Source: Nostoc sp. JL33 | GTDB lineage: Bacteria; Cyanobacteriota; Cyanobacteriia; Cyanobacteriales; Nostocaceae | Assembly: GCF_017114985.1 (NCBI RefSeq) | Contig: NZ_JABXKP010000023.1 | Location: 1 to 46,397, forward strand | Reading direction: 5' to 3' | DNA length: 46,397 nt | Shown here: one piece after another, positions 32,278 through 40,436 of the stretch | How positions within the stretch are numbered: position 1 is the stretch's first letter | How the letters are laid out: the number at the start of each line of letters is the position of its first letter | Position numbers and translations under genes: made by a program | The notes under the pieces: generated by a model | Told to the model about the DNA's origin: nothing | Databases searched by the model: none | The model's input: the letters and a program-made list of their open reading frames with translations, nothing else

Positions 32278-32919
32278 CTAGGGTTGAGTGTTAACGGCTC
32301 GCACTGGAGTCACTCTGACTTTACCTGTACAAGGCTTGATTTGTTCGGTGAGGGTAAAGTGCTGGTAAGCATTAGGAGGCGTGATTTGAATTTTACTAGA
32401 CATTGGGCACTGTTTGTCTGGGGAACTAATGTGGTTATATGCTATCTGAAATGAGGCTTGTTTTCCAGGAGCTAGAGTTACTTGTTGTCGAGGTTGCTGA
32501 CTCGAAAAGTAAGTATCCTGGGAGCGGATAACTTTAACCCCTTCCAAAGGCTGACCTTTTGCATCCAGTAGTGCCAATCCTGGATAACCATTGAGTGTGC
32601 AAGGGGATGAGGCGTTATTGGTGAAGGCGTAGGTGAGTGCAACATTCCCAACACCAGCATCTTCGGAGACTCGGCGCACTGACAATTGGCTAGTTTCACA
32701 GCGCGTCGGATTCGTGGCAATAGTGGCTTGTGGGGTAGAATTGTCTGTAGTTTTTTCAGTCGGTGTAGGTGTTGAAGTCAACACAGTTGCTTTCGTTGCT
32801 TGCTCAGTGCTTGCTGGCAAGGCTTGCGGCTGTTTTGTAACAGAGGAAGAACCCACACAGCCAGTTGTCACCGCACTCAGGAGCAACAACACACTGCTTT
32901 GCATAATTAGAATTCGCAT
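32278..32919 (-). CDS. DUF4232 domain protein, probable lipoprotein
   Basis: This 213-residue protein starts at ATG 32919. A hydrophobic signal (IMQSSVLLLLSAVTTGC) precedes Cys21, though the lipobox (TTGC) is not ideal. A low-complexity Thr/Pro linker (about 30-70) leads to a beta-rich DUF4232 domain: CETSQLSVRRVSEDAGVGN, LTYAFTNNASSPCTLNGYPG, LLDAKGQPLEGV and CPMSSKIQITPP. Four cysteines suggest two disulfides outside the cytoplasm. DUF4232 function is unknown; many members are surface lipoproteins of Actinobacteria. This cyanobacterial one is a single gene. Confidence 0.88.
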   Translation of the reverse strand: MRILIMQSSVLLLLSAVTTGCVGSSSVTKQPQALPASTEQATKATVLTSTPTPTEKTTDNSTPQATIATNPTRCETSQLSVRRVSEDAGVGNVALTYAFTNNASSPCTLNGYPGLALLDAKGQPLEGVKVIRSQDTYFSSQQPRQQVTLAPGKQASFQIAYNHISSPDKQCPMSSKIQITPPNAYQHFTLTEQIKPCTGKVRVTPVRAVNTQP

Positions 32920-33237
32920 AGCTCTTTTTTTGTAGTGAACTACTTACATTGATGCTTCACATACAGTATAAGTTTCCACAGTCAATGCACCATGATCTGG
33001 AGCAAGCGCATCAACAGAGTCGCGGACTTGAACTATAATTTCTACAATTGTGATCGGCAGCCTTTTTGCTGTGGCAGCAAGCTTATGGCGATTATAATGT
33101 AACTCTCGAATTCTTAAAAATGAGTTTAACGACCAAATTGAGCGGCGAGAGACTAACTGTAACGCTAGACGGAAAGACTTTGCACGTCCGCTCCAATGAT
33201 TTGTTCTGCTGCGTCATTACGTAACGAATTCAACAGC
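32920..33237. other. Intergenic region with possible gene remnant
   Basis: No secure gene. A short + strand ORF starts at ATG 33120 and stops at 33224 (MSLTTKLSGERLTVTLDGKT and 14 further residues). It is preceded in frame by coding-like residues back to about 33054 without a start. It looks like a decayed C-terminal fragment of an unrecognised gene. Confidence 0.45.
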
Positions 33238-34053
33238 TTATCCATCTTTTCGGGCAACGTGAACAGCAGAAATAAACGAGAGGTGTATACTGTCTCCAAA
33301 GTTCCTCAGCTTTTCCCGCAATCCTGCAAATAGCAACTCCTTCGCCTTTGGCTCCAGTCTCCCAATGGTACTTAATAGCTTAAGGTAGTCATCCATGCTG
33401 TACGTAACCTCACACGCGATTTGCTCAGTCACCAACTCCTTAAAATAACCAGAGTCTAGAATGTCTTGTTCAAACCCTCTCAAAATTTCCGCTTGAGTAT
33501 TGGCACCTTCATACCGAACAAATGAGGGAGCATAGGCTTGATACACTTCCTCGGTCGCTTGGTAAACTTCGTATTTCGGTTCAGGTCTCAGATTCCATAG
33601 CAGGATGAGAAACCCGTTGTCGCGTAATGCCGTAGCTGCCTTGGCATACCGAATCTCTGACGGTATCCAGTGAAAGGCATTAGCAGATAGAACGGCATTG
33701 AACTGTTTTGCTTCCAGTTCCCACTCCTCAAATGAGGTGTTATGGATTGCAACGTTTGGATAGGTTGCACAGTTGCGTTGTGCCAAACGACAAAAATCCT
33801 GGTTTGGCTCAATACACGTCATTGAAAAACCAAATTGAGCAAAAGCTACCGTCGCATTTCCTGGACCACAACCGACCTCAAGAATCGATGAATCTGAGGA
33901 AAGTTGGGCTAAAACGACGGACTGCTCGATCAGTTGTTTTGGATATTGTGGTCTGGCGTTGTAATAAACATCAGCAACTGGAGAATACCAATTCCTTCGC
34001 TGTTCTAAATCTATAGAAGCTCTGGCATTTATTTCTTGTTTAGAGTCTTGCAT
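33238..34053 (-). CDS. Class I SAM-dependent methyltransferase
   Basis: This 271-residue protein starts at ATG 34053. SAM-binding motif I is ILEVGCGPGNATV, followed by MTCIEPNQDF (motif II) and LSANAFHWIP (motif IV). The overall size matches the UbiE/Methyltransf_11 group, and the FHWIP segment is seen in trans-aconitate or small-molecule methyltransferases. The substrate is not deducible. There is no partner gene; it lies downstream of and co-oriented with pip, about 50 bp away, so the two might be co-transcribed. Confidence 0.9.
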   Translation of the reverse strand: MQDSKQEINARASIDLEQRRNWYSPVADVYYNARPQYPKQLIEQSVVLAQLSSDSSILEVGCGPGNATVAFAQFGFSMTCIEPNQDFCRLAQRNCATYPNVAIHNTSFEEWELEAKQFNAVLSANAFHWIPSEIRYAKAATALRDNGFLILLWNLRPEPKYEVYQATEEVYQAYAPSFVRYEGANTQAEILRGFEQDILDSGYFKELVTEQIACEVTYSMDDYLKLLSTIGRLEPKAKELLFAGLREKLRNFGDSIHLSFISAVHVARKDG

Positions 34054-34102
34054 AAGCTAGTTTTATCAGCTTTTAAGTCCAACTTCATTTTATTCAACCG
34101 AA

Positions 34103-35041
34103 TTAAATATTATCTGTTGCTTCAATCAAAGCGCTGCAAATTCCTGGCTCACTCATCGAATGTCCGGCATCAGGAACCACTATAAATTCCGCTTCCGGCC
34201 AAGCGCGATGTAATTCCCAAGCTGATATCATCGGGCAGACTACATCATAGCGTCCCTGAACAATTACAGCCGGAATATGGCGGATACGGTGTACATTTAA
34301 GAGTAATTGATCTTCTGTTTCCAAAAATCCCTTATTCATAAAGTAATGGCATTCAATACGTGCGAAAGCTGAAGCAAATTCACTCTCGCCAAACTTTTGC
34401 ATAAGTTCTGGGTCTAAGAAAAGTCTACTTGTACTACCTTCCCAAATTGACCAAGCACGCGCTGCTGTTAATTGAATTTCTAAATCTGGATTGGTCAAGC
34501 GTTTATAATATGCTGTAATCAGATCATCACGTTCATCTATGGGAATTGGTTTGAGATATTCTTCCCAAGCATCAGGAAAAATATAGCTAGCACCCTCTTG
34601 GTAGAACCATTGCAACTCTTTTTGTCTCAGCATGAAGATACCACGCAGAATTAATCCCGCGCATCGAGAGGGATGGGTTTGACTGTAGGCTAATGATAAA
34701 GTGCTACCCCAACTACCACCGAAGACCGCCCACTTTTCTATACCTAAATGTTGGCGCAGTTTTTCGATATCACTGACTAAATCCCAAGTGGTGTTTTCTC
34801 GTAATTCAGCATGGGGCGTACTTTGACCACAACCGCGCTGGTCAAACATTACTAACCGCCATTTTTCTGGGTGGAAATATTGCCGATAAAAAGCTGGACA
34901 TCCACCACCAGGGCCTCCATGCAACAAAACGATGGGTTGACCTTGCGGGTTCCCTGACTCTTCAAAATGAATCCTATGAAGGTCAGAAACCTGTAAACTA
35001 CCTTCTAAGTAAGGCTCGATCGCTGGGTAAAGTTCTCGCAT
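34103..35041 (-). CDS. pip: Prolyl iminopeptidase (alpha/beta hydrolase)
   Basis: With ATG 35041 (MRELYPAIEPYLEG) the protein has 312 residues, the usual length; the longer reading to 35134 adds a non-homologous stretch. It has the S33 family motifs: oxyanion region LLHGGPGGGCPAF, MFDQRGCGQS, the nucleophile elbow FGGSWGS, aspartate in VQGRYDVVCP and histidine in VPDAGHSMSE. It removes N-terminal proline from peptides in the cytoplasm. It is divergent from the FUSC gene, with 65 bp between starts. Confidence 0.95.
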   Translation of the reverse strand: MRELYPAIEPYLEGSLQVSDLHRIHFEESGNPQGQPIVLLHGGPGGGCPAFYRQYFHPEKWRLVMFDQRGCGQSTPHAELRENTTWDLVSDIEKLRQHLGIEKWAVFGGSWGSTLSLAYSQTHPSRCAGLILRGIFMLRQKELQWFYQEGASYIFPDAWEEYLKPIPIDERDDLITAYYKRLTNPDLEIQLTAARAWSIWEGSTSRLFLDPELMQKFGESEFASAFARIECHYFMNKGFLETEDQLLLNVHRIRHIPAVIVQGRYDVVCPMISAWELHRAWPEAEFIVVPDAGHSMSEPGICSALIEATDNI

Positions 35042-35106
35042 TTTGGATATTTTATCAGTAATGTTGTGATTGCGATCGCTTGTCAAATCAAATAAACCCG
35101 ATACCC

Positions 35107-36246
35107 ATGATACAACCCTCCAATGGTCTTCCACCTAAAGGGCGATCGCACAAGCTGAGAATGATCACAGCATTGAAAACTTGGGCTGCTACTCCCGATG
35201 GAATCTCAACAATTGTACTAGCTAAGATGGCATTCAAAATGGCGATCGCATCGGCAATTTCTTTTGAAGTTGCTCAGGCGTTGCGATGGGAGTATCCTTT
35301 CTATGCAGCGATCGCCGCGATCATTGTGATGTCATCTACTCATGGCAGCACTTTGTTACTAGGAATTCAGAGAATAATTGGCACTGTGATTGGTGCCATC
35401 GGTGGAGCCATCTTTGCGGTTGCATTAGGTACCAATTTCTGGTCATTGGGAATCAGTGTATTTTTGACGATCTTTCTGACTTCTTATTGGAAATTCAATG
35501 AGGCGGCAAAATTGGCGGGGTATGTGTCAGCGATCGTTATTTTGAGTCACAGCCAATCACCTTGGCTGTACGCCTGGGGCAGATTTCTCGAAACCCTGTT
35601 GGGTATTGGTGTGGCACTGTTGGTAAACAACTTTATTTTTCCTGCCTCAGCTGGAGTAGAACTGAGGCGAACTTTGTCGCAAACGCTAACTGATTTGGAG
35701 CAGTTTTATGAGTTGGTTGTGGACTCTGCCTTTACAGGAAACTACGATCGCCCCCGTGTGGATAAGTTGAAAACCAGTATCATTAGTTCACTGAGCAAGG
35801 GGCGATCGCTATGGCAGGAAGTCAGACAGGGACAGACAAACGAACCGCCAGAAAAACGGGTGAATGAAGCCTGGGAGTTTCTCATCCGCAGGATTTGGGA
35901 ACACATCTTGACAATGGAACATACCGTACTTGCTAGACAGCAGGATACTTTCTGGCAAATTCTTTCACCTCAAATTACCCAACTGGCACTAGAAACTCAA
36001 AGTGCAATGCTCACCTTAGCAACAGCTGTCAAATCGCACCAACCGAGTTTATCTTTGTCAGGAATGGAAGTTGCACTTACCAATGCTACAGAGCAATTAA
36101 ATCGGTTGGAAGAAATTAAACAGCAAGATTACCCAATGGATGAGCTACTCCGATTTTTCACGTTCTTTTACACGATGGAAGAGGTGGGCAGAAAACTGCA
36201 AAAAATGGCAGGTACGCTGGATTACCAAATAAATAATAGTAAATAG
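35107..36246 (+). CDS. FUSC / aromatic-acid-exporter family membrane protein
   Basis: The likely start is ATG 35107 (MIQPSNGLPPKG, 379 residues); ATG 35161 is an alternative. The N-terminal ~180 residues hold six hydrophobic helices (KMAIASAISFEVAQ, YPFYAAIAAIIVMSS, GTVIGAIGGAIFAVALG, LGISVFLTIFLTSYW and so on), as in the FUSC/ArAE_1 fold. The C-terminal ~200 residues are soluble and helical (LRRTLSQTLTDLEQFYEL; RRIWEHILTME), the usual cytoplasmic domain. Relatives export aromatic acids, but the substrate here is unknown. No partner membrane-fusion protein is adjacent. Confidence 0.85.
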   Translation: MIQPSNGLPPKGRSHKLRMITALKTWAATPDGISTIVLAKMAFKMAIASAISFEVAQALRWEYPFYAAIAAIIVMSSTHGSTLLLGIQRIIGTVIGAIGGAIFAVALGTNFWSLGISVFLTIFLTSYWKFNEAAKLAGYVSAIVILSHSQSPWLYAWGRFLETLLGIGVALLVNNFIFPASAGVELRRTLSQTLTDLEQFYELVVDSAFTGNYDRPRVDKLKTSIISSLSKGRSLWQEVRQGQTNEPPEKRVNEAWEFLIRRIWEHILTMEHTVLARQQDTFWQILSPQITQLALETQSAMLTLATAVKSHQPSLSLSGMEVALTNATEQLNRLEEIKQQDYPMDELLRFFTFFYTMEEVGRKLQKMAGTLDYQINNSK

Positions 36247-36361
36247 ACGATGCAGGGGCACAGCAATGGTCATTGGTGTCAACTTAAGGGACTGACAACA
36301 AATAAATTACCACTACTTGTGGGGTGGGCAACATGAGCGCCCGTATAGAAAGGCGCTCATG

Positions 36362-36570
36362 TTGCCATTGGTGTCAACTTAAGCCAAAACCCTTTTAAAA
36401 TCTCGTTTCCAGCCTCTGGCTGGAAATGCAGTTCCTGGTGGTGCCACAAGTTACGGAGGCGGAGCCTCAATGAGGGGCATTCCCAGTCGGAGACTGGGAA
36501 CGAGGTACGAGGTAATCTGCTAAAAGCTGGTTCTAGGCTGGTTTTCACCTTAAGTTGACACCAATGGCAA
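36362..36570. mobile_element. MITE-like element, family 4, complete copy
   Basis: A 209-bp element has perfect 22-bp terminal inverted repeats. The left end (36362-36383) begins TTGCCATTGGTGTC and the right end (36549-36570) is its exact complement. The interior has TTTCCAGCCTCTGGCTGGAAA, itself an inverted repeat, and no transposase ORF. A diverged copy lies at 30408-30593. Confidence 0.88.
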
Positions 36571-36730
36571 GATGCCCACCCCACAAATTACCATTGCTTT
36601 TTAAGTTTCGTAGTCTGGCTGTGCATTATGGCAATTAAGTTAAAAAATTGAGATTTATCTGAATATTTCCGATTTTAGATACCCTAGCGTTGCTTTTTCA
36701 ACTCATTGCGTCTTATATCTAAGCTTTGCG

Positions 36731-36880
36731 TCTTAAAATCACGATTTTTTTCTTAAAATCACGATTTTTTTCTTAAAATCACGATTTTTTTCTTAAAATC
36801 ATGATTTTTTTCTTAAAGTCATGATTTTTTTCTTAAAGTCACGATTTTTTTCTTAAAGTCACGATTTTTTTCTTAAAATC
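36731..36880. repeat. 20-bp tandem array of small hairpins with T-tracts
   Basis: The unit TCTTAAAATCACGATTTTTT repeats seven times (36731-36870), with A/G and C/T variants, plus a half unit. Each holds AAAATC-AC-GATTTT, a tiny inverted repeat running into a T-tract. The array lies between the 3' ends of convergent genes and may act as a terminator cluster or a bent-DNA segment. Confidence 0.93.
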
Positions 36881-36976
36881 GCTTGCTCTAAACCTCGATT
36901 CTCTATTCAGGAGTCAGAATCCATTCTGGCTCCTGAATTCTGAATTCTGAATTCTGAATTCTTCTTCAGTAAACCT

Positions 36977-38710
36977 TTAGAAGGTGAAAGTTGTTCTCAG
37001 CGTACCAATAATTGCATCATCGTTGTTGCCAGGAAGTTGGCCAGGATTGGTTAACCAAATTACCCCAGGAGTAATAGAAATGTTGTCGGTGACACGATAC
37101 TTATAGAAACCTTCAAAGTGATAGGGTTTATCACCAGTGTTACCTCCAACATATGGTTCAATACCTGCGAAAAGTCCTAAAACGTTGCCCTTTTTACCTA
37201 AATCTGGCAGGGCTACCCCAAGTCCATAACTCCAAACTTGACTATCATCATTAGCACCAAAACCTGTGATGTCGCTGTAAACCGCAAAGCCACTAATTGA
37301 AAGTTTGTCACTAGGTTTGAAAGCGGCCTCAAAACCGTAGGAATTACTTGAATATGGATTACCACCACCGACAAAGTTAGCTTGGGCAGTGCCGACTACA
37401 GCAGCTGTTGTACTCGCGGAGCCTGCATCGAATAAAACAGTACCACCATTATGATAACCGTGGACGTAGGTTGCAGCTAAAGTGAAGCGATCGCCTACTT
37501 TTAAGTTCAACTGTCCTAAAGCAGCATAGTTACCCTCAAGTAAACCCGTATTTAGACCAGGGTTATTCGCTTGAGATGCCAAGTAACCCAAGGTTAATGA
37601 AGGTTCAAAGCCACCGCCACCACTACCAAAGGCTAAGTTAACGCCGATACCGGCACCACCGCCAATCCGATAGATTGGGCTTTCGGAAGCAAATGTAGAC
37701 AAAGCACCGTTACCGCCATCATAATCCTCAAAGTATGGGTTGACGGTAGGAACGTAATCGCTCTGAATACCTCCAGTACCAGCTATGTAAACTTGGGAGT
37801 TGCCAATCGGGAAGTAATAGGACAACCAGTCTATAAAAACACTGTTGTTGGTGGAAGGCGACACATTAAAGGTTTGAGTCCCTTCAAATGTGCCATTTGG
37901 TAAAGCCAATCCAACTGCGTTACCAGTTGCAAGCCTAGTATGCAAGGTATCTTTACCTGTGAAGCTGGTTTGCAAGTCTAAACGCACCCTGTCTTGGAAA
38001 ACAGTGTTGTTGTTGTCGTTGTTGCCAAAGTTGTCGGTGACAGCAAAAATTGCTTCACCAACCAGCTTGGTTGTAGTGGAAAACTGATTTGCTTCAAGTT
38101 CAGCACTACGCGCTTCTACAGCATCTACTCGGCCACGCAGAGTTGATAGTTCTGCCGAGAATTCCTCTTGCAAACGCTGGAGGGTGGTCAAATCCTGTTT
38201 TGACACCAAACCCGTAGTTGCTGTTGCAATCAGTTCATTAACTCGATTTAAACAAGCATTCAAACCTGCGGCAAATTCATAACGGGTTAATGCTCGGTTG
38301 CCACGGTAAGTGCTATCGGGGTATCCAGCAATACAGCCGTAGCGTTCAACCAGGGATTGCAAAGCTTGGAATGCCCAGTCAGTCGGCTGGACATCAGAAA
38401 ACTGAGAAACTGATGTGACTTGAGATAGTGAATTCTGGTTGTTGCCTTCGCTGTTGTAGCGGTTAACTTGTTCTAAAACGTTATTATCATCAGTCTTTTG
38501 GGCAATCAACTGCTGATTAACTTTTGGTTGCTCTGTTTGAATGAATACTGAAGCAGCAGAAGCTATTGGTACTTCTGTTTGAGTAACTTTTGCCTTTATA
38601 TCTTCATAAGAGCCTGCTACTTTAGCAGCCATAGCCCTTGCAGAAAGCAACACCGTCACTCCCAAAACTACTGGACTTAGTACCAGAGTTTTCCACAATA
38701 GATGAGACAT
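36977..38710 (-). CDS. Iron uptake porin (SLH domain, OprB-type barrel)
   Basis: This 577-residue outer-membrane protein has a signal peptide with cleavage near ARAMA (residue 28). A polar linker is followed by an SLH domain (about 104-160: FSDVQPTDWAFQALQSLVER, GYPDSTYRGNRALTRYEFAAGL), a short coiled coil (about 170-205), and a beta-barrel from about 215 to the C-terminal Phe. This layout is the major cyanobacterial porin, whose members mediate iron and other small-ion uptake; the SLH part contacts peptidoglycan-linked polymer. The start is ATG 38710. The upstream region 38711-38910 presumably has the promoter; I could not identify a convincing Fur box by eye. Confidence 0.94.
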   Translation of the reverse strand: MSHLLWKTLVLSPVVLGVTVLLSARAMAAKVAGSYEDIKAKVTQTEVPIASAASVFIQTEQPKVNQQLIAQKTDDNNVLEQVNRYNSEGNNQNSLSQVTSVSQFSDVQPTDWAFQALQSLVERYGCIAGYPDSTYRGNRALTRYEFAAGLNACLNRVNELIATATTGLVSKQDLTTLQRLQEEFSAELSTLRGRVDAVEARSAELEANQFSTTTKLVGEAIFAVTDNFGNNDNNNTVFQDRVRLDLQTSFTGKDTLHTRLATGNAVGLALPNGTFEGTQTFNVSPSTNNSVFIDWLSYYFPIGNSQVYIAGTGGIQSDYVPTVNPYFEDYDGGNGALSTFASESPIYRIGGGAGIGVNLAFGSGGGGFEPSLTLGYLASQANNPGLNTGLLEGNYAALGQLNLKVGDRFTLAATYVHGYHNGGTVLFDAGSASTTAAVVGTAQANFVGGGNPYSSNSYGFEAAFKPSDKLSISGFAVYSDITGFGANDDSQVWSYGLGVALPDLGKKGNVLGLFAGIEPYVGGNTGDKPYHFEGFYKYRVTDNISITPGVIWLTNPGQLPGNNDDAIIGTLRTTFTF

Positions 38711-39427
38711 TTGTTATTGTCCTTTCCCAAAAAAGACCCGAAATCAGTGGCTTCAAGAAAAAGAGAACTAGCGGTTATTCTACTTGTTGGAAATCTTACC
38801 AGATTGCAGTGAACTAAGGATATGTCTCACAAAATTTTTCCCGATGAAGAATCTTCAGGAGTGCTGAGTGCGATTATAGTTACTGAGCTTGTGAAAGTAT
38901 TGCTTTTTACTCTCATCCGAGTTCCTGGGGACTCGGCGCTGTTTCGGTATCTTGCAGATGCCTTGTTTGCCATTGTGAAAGTGACCTCCCCAGAGTAATC
39001 AAACTTGATTCCCAGGTTATCAAGATGAGAAACACTGCTCCTCGCTGATTATCATATCTAGCAACTCCAGAATCCATTCTCCAGCTTTTGTTAGTAATAA
39101 AAAGTCTCAAGTTGGTAAAAATATAAAAATAATTCAGGTCACTTGGACTTATTTATTTTTCCTTATTGACATATATATGAATAAAATCAAATATATCAAT
39201 ATCGTTAGTTTCTGTGTGAAAATTCTGGGCAATCTTGGCGATCGCATTATTCCATAAGTAAGTGGGCAAGAATAAATTCAATAATTCGTAATTAAGTTTT
39301 GTAACGGGGATTTATACCCCGCCACTTATATATAGAAGCAAAGGACTTAAACCCACGGAAGCTAAACTATGTTACGCAGTCCGAAATTAATTAAATTCTC
39401 TGCTAGTAAGCGCCTCTAGCCCTTACG
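38711..39427. other. Long intergenic region upstream of porin
   Basis: No convincing gene. A 65-codon minus-strand ORF at 38913-39110 has no start signal or recognisable sequence and is rejected. A hairpin, ACGGGGATTTATACCCCG, lies at about 39304-39321 within a common Nostoc dispersed repeat (CAAAGGACTTAAACCCACG). Confidence 0.6.
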
Positions 39428-39765
39428 ACAAAACTTGTTTGGAACCAAGCACGGAGAAACAAGGTTTTGAATATTTTTTCATGAAAGTAATAAAAGAACG
39501 CTAGTTAGCTCTGATCATTTTACTGTTAAGTTTTTTTAAAAGTCTATCAATTAACTTGATGAAATACTACATAATACAGATGAATTCCAATTGAGGAAGT
39601 ACACAAGCAAAGGGTCTTTTATATCTCCGAATAGAGAAAAATAAAATGCTGACCTTGAATCTTTTTCAAAGCCTGATCAGCAAAGCCAAAAAATCCTTGT
39701 TTGGAAACCAAGCAAGGAGAAATAAGGTTTTATATATTCTCTAATGAGAGTAATAAAAGAGCGCG
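39428..39765 (+). repeat. Repeated ~70-bp leader segments upstream of the double-glycine peptide gene
   Basis: Copy 1 (about 39433-39501) and copy 2 (about 39695-39764) match closely in direct orientation. Each starts CTTGTTTGG, then CCAAGCA, which pair into a 9-bp stem with a 2-3-base loop. Each continues GGAGAAA and AAGGTTTT, and ends in an ATG followed by VIKER codons. A degenerate third copy lies between them (about 39600-39655). Copy 1 stops after MKVIKER; copy 2 runs on for 20 codons. They might be leader-gene remnants, short ORFs or structured RNA. Confidence 0.75.
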
Positions 39766-39902
39766 AAGTCTCAAAGCCTGTTTTACTTCTGAATTCTGAA
39801 TTCTGAATTCTACTGTATCTCAACAACAATGTACTAATCAGGAAAGGCAAGATTTATCCAAATACCTCTGCCTTAACTTGAATTAAATTAAGGAGAAAAA
39901 TC

Positions 39903-40250
39903 ATGTCAAACAATCAAAATATCTTACAAGGCTTGGGTTTGGTCGAAGAACTTGACGAACAAGCTGGTGAAACAATTACTGGTGGAGCCGAGGTGTTTAC
40001 CGTTAGAAACAAAACGGGATACTATATCCCCTACAGTGTCGATGGTAAAACAACAAATTATCCAAATCCTGGCGATTCCGCTATCTGGACTGCCTATAGC
40101 GGAGGAATCATTAAATTTGACAAAGACAGTAGATCGGGCTATGAGGATTACAAAACATACAATTTGGCGGATGGGAAAGTATATGAATTTCAAAACAACA
40201 ACTCCACTCCTGGCAATCCATACGATATAGAACTCTATAGCGTTGCGTAA
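39903..40250 (+). CDS. Double-glycine leader peptide (bacteriocin-like exported product)
   Basis: This 115-residue precursor starts at ATG 39903 with AAGGAG 8 bases upstream. The leader, ending EELDEQAGETITGG (G27-G28), has the hydrophobic/acidic pattern recognised and cut by C39 peptidases. The predicted mature part is 87 residues from Ala29. It is rich in Tyr, Asn, Gly and Asp (VRNKTGYYIPYSVDG, SGYEDYKTYNLADGKVYEF), has no cysteine, and looks like a small beta-sheet domain rather than a membrane-lytic amphipathic helix. No modifying enzyme is near. A PCAT and an HlyD gene follow on the same strand. Function is unknown: bacteriocin, signal or matrix protein are possible. Confidence 0.85.
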   Translation: MSNNQNILQGLGLVEELDEQAGETITGGAEVFTVRNKTGYYIPYSVDGKTTNYPNPGDSAIWTAYSGGIIKFDKDSRSGYEDYKTYNLADGKVYEFQNNNSTPGNPYDIELYSVA

Positions 40251-40382
40251 ATTTGAAGCAGATTTACTGTTTTAAATTTCTCAAACATACCGCAAATGGG
40301 TTGTAAGCCAAGCGCAATGACTTTCTTTTTAGGGCGTCAGCCAGCTGTCAAAGGTCTGAACTGACAAGCCAAACGCTCAATT

Positions 40383-40413
40383 AAGTCGGGTCATTTGACC
40401 CGACTTTATTTTC
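40383..40413 (+). terminator. Hairpin between precursor and exporter genes
   Basis: An 11-bp perfect stem, AAGTCGGGTCA/TGACCCGACTT, with a 2-base loop is followed by TATTTTCT. It sits about 130 bp after the precursor stop and 24 bp before the transporter start. Partial read-through would give more precursor than exporter. Confidence 0.75.
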
Positions 40414-40436
40414 TCCCCAATAATTGAAAAGAGAAA

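Larger units (their letters stand above)
36247..36976. other. Repeat-rich gap between convergent FUSC and porin genes
   Basis: No gene. In order: a lone MITE family-4 end (ATTGGTGTCAACTTAAG, about 36273-36289); a hairpin GGCAACATGAGCGCC/GGCGCTCATGTTGCC (36327-36366); the complete family-4 element (36362-36570); the 20-bp tandem array (36731-36880); and GAATTCT heptamers near 36936-36963. The segment TTGTGGGGTGGGCA (36317-36330) is repeated inverted at 36573-36586, suggesting nested insertions. Confidence 0.8.

Noticed and set aside
38913..39110. 65-codon minus-strand ORF in the gap upstream of the porin
   Set aside because: No ribosome-binding site, no recognisable pattern and no hydrophobic or repeat feature; chance ORF.
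39903..40250. Lanthipeptide or other modified-peptide cluster
   Set aside because: There is no cysteine in the predicted mature peptide and no LanM, radical SAM or cyclodehydratase gene nearby.
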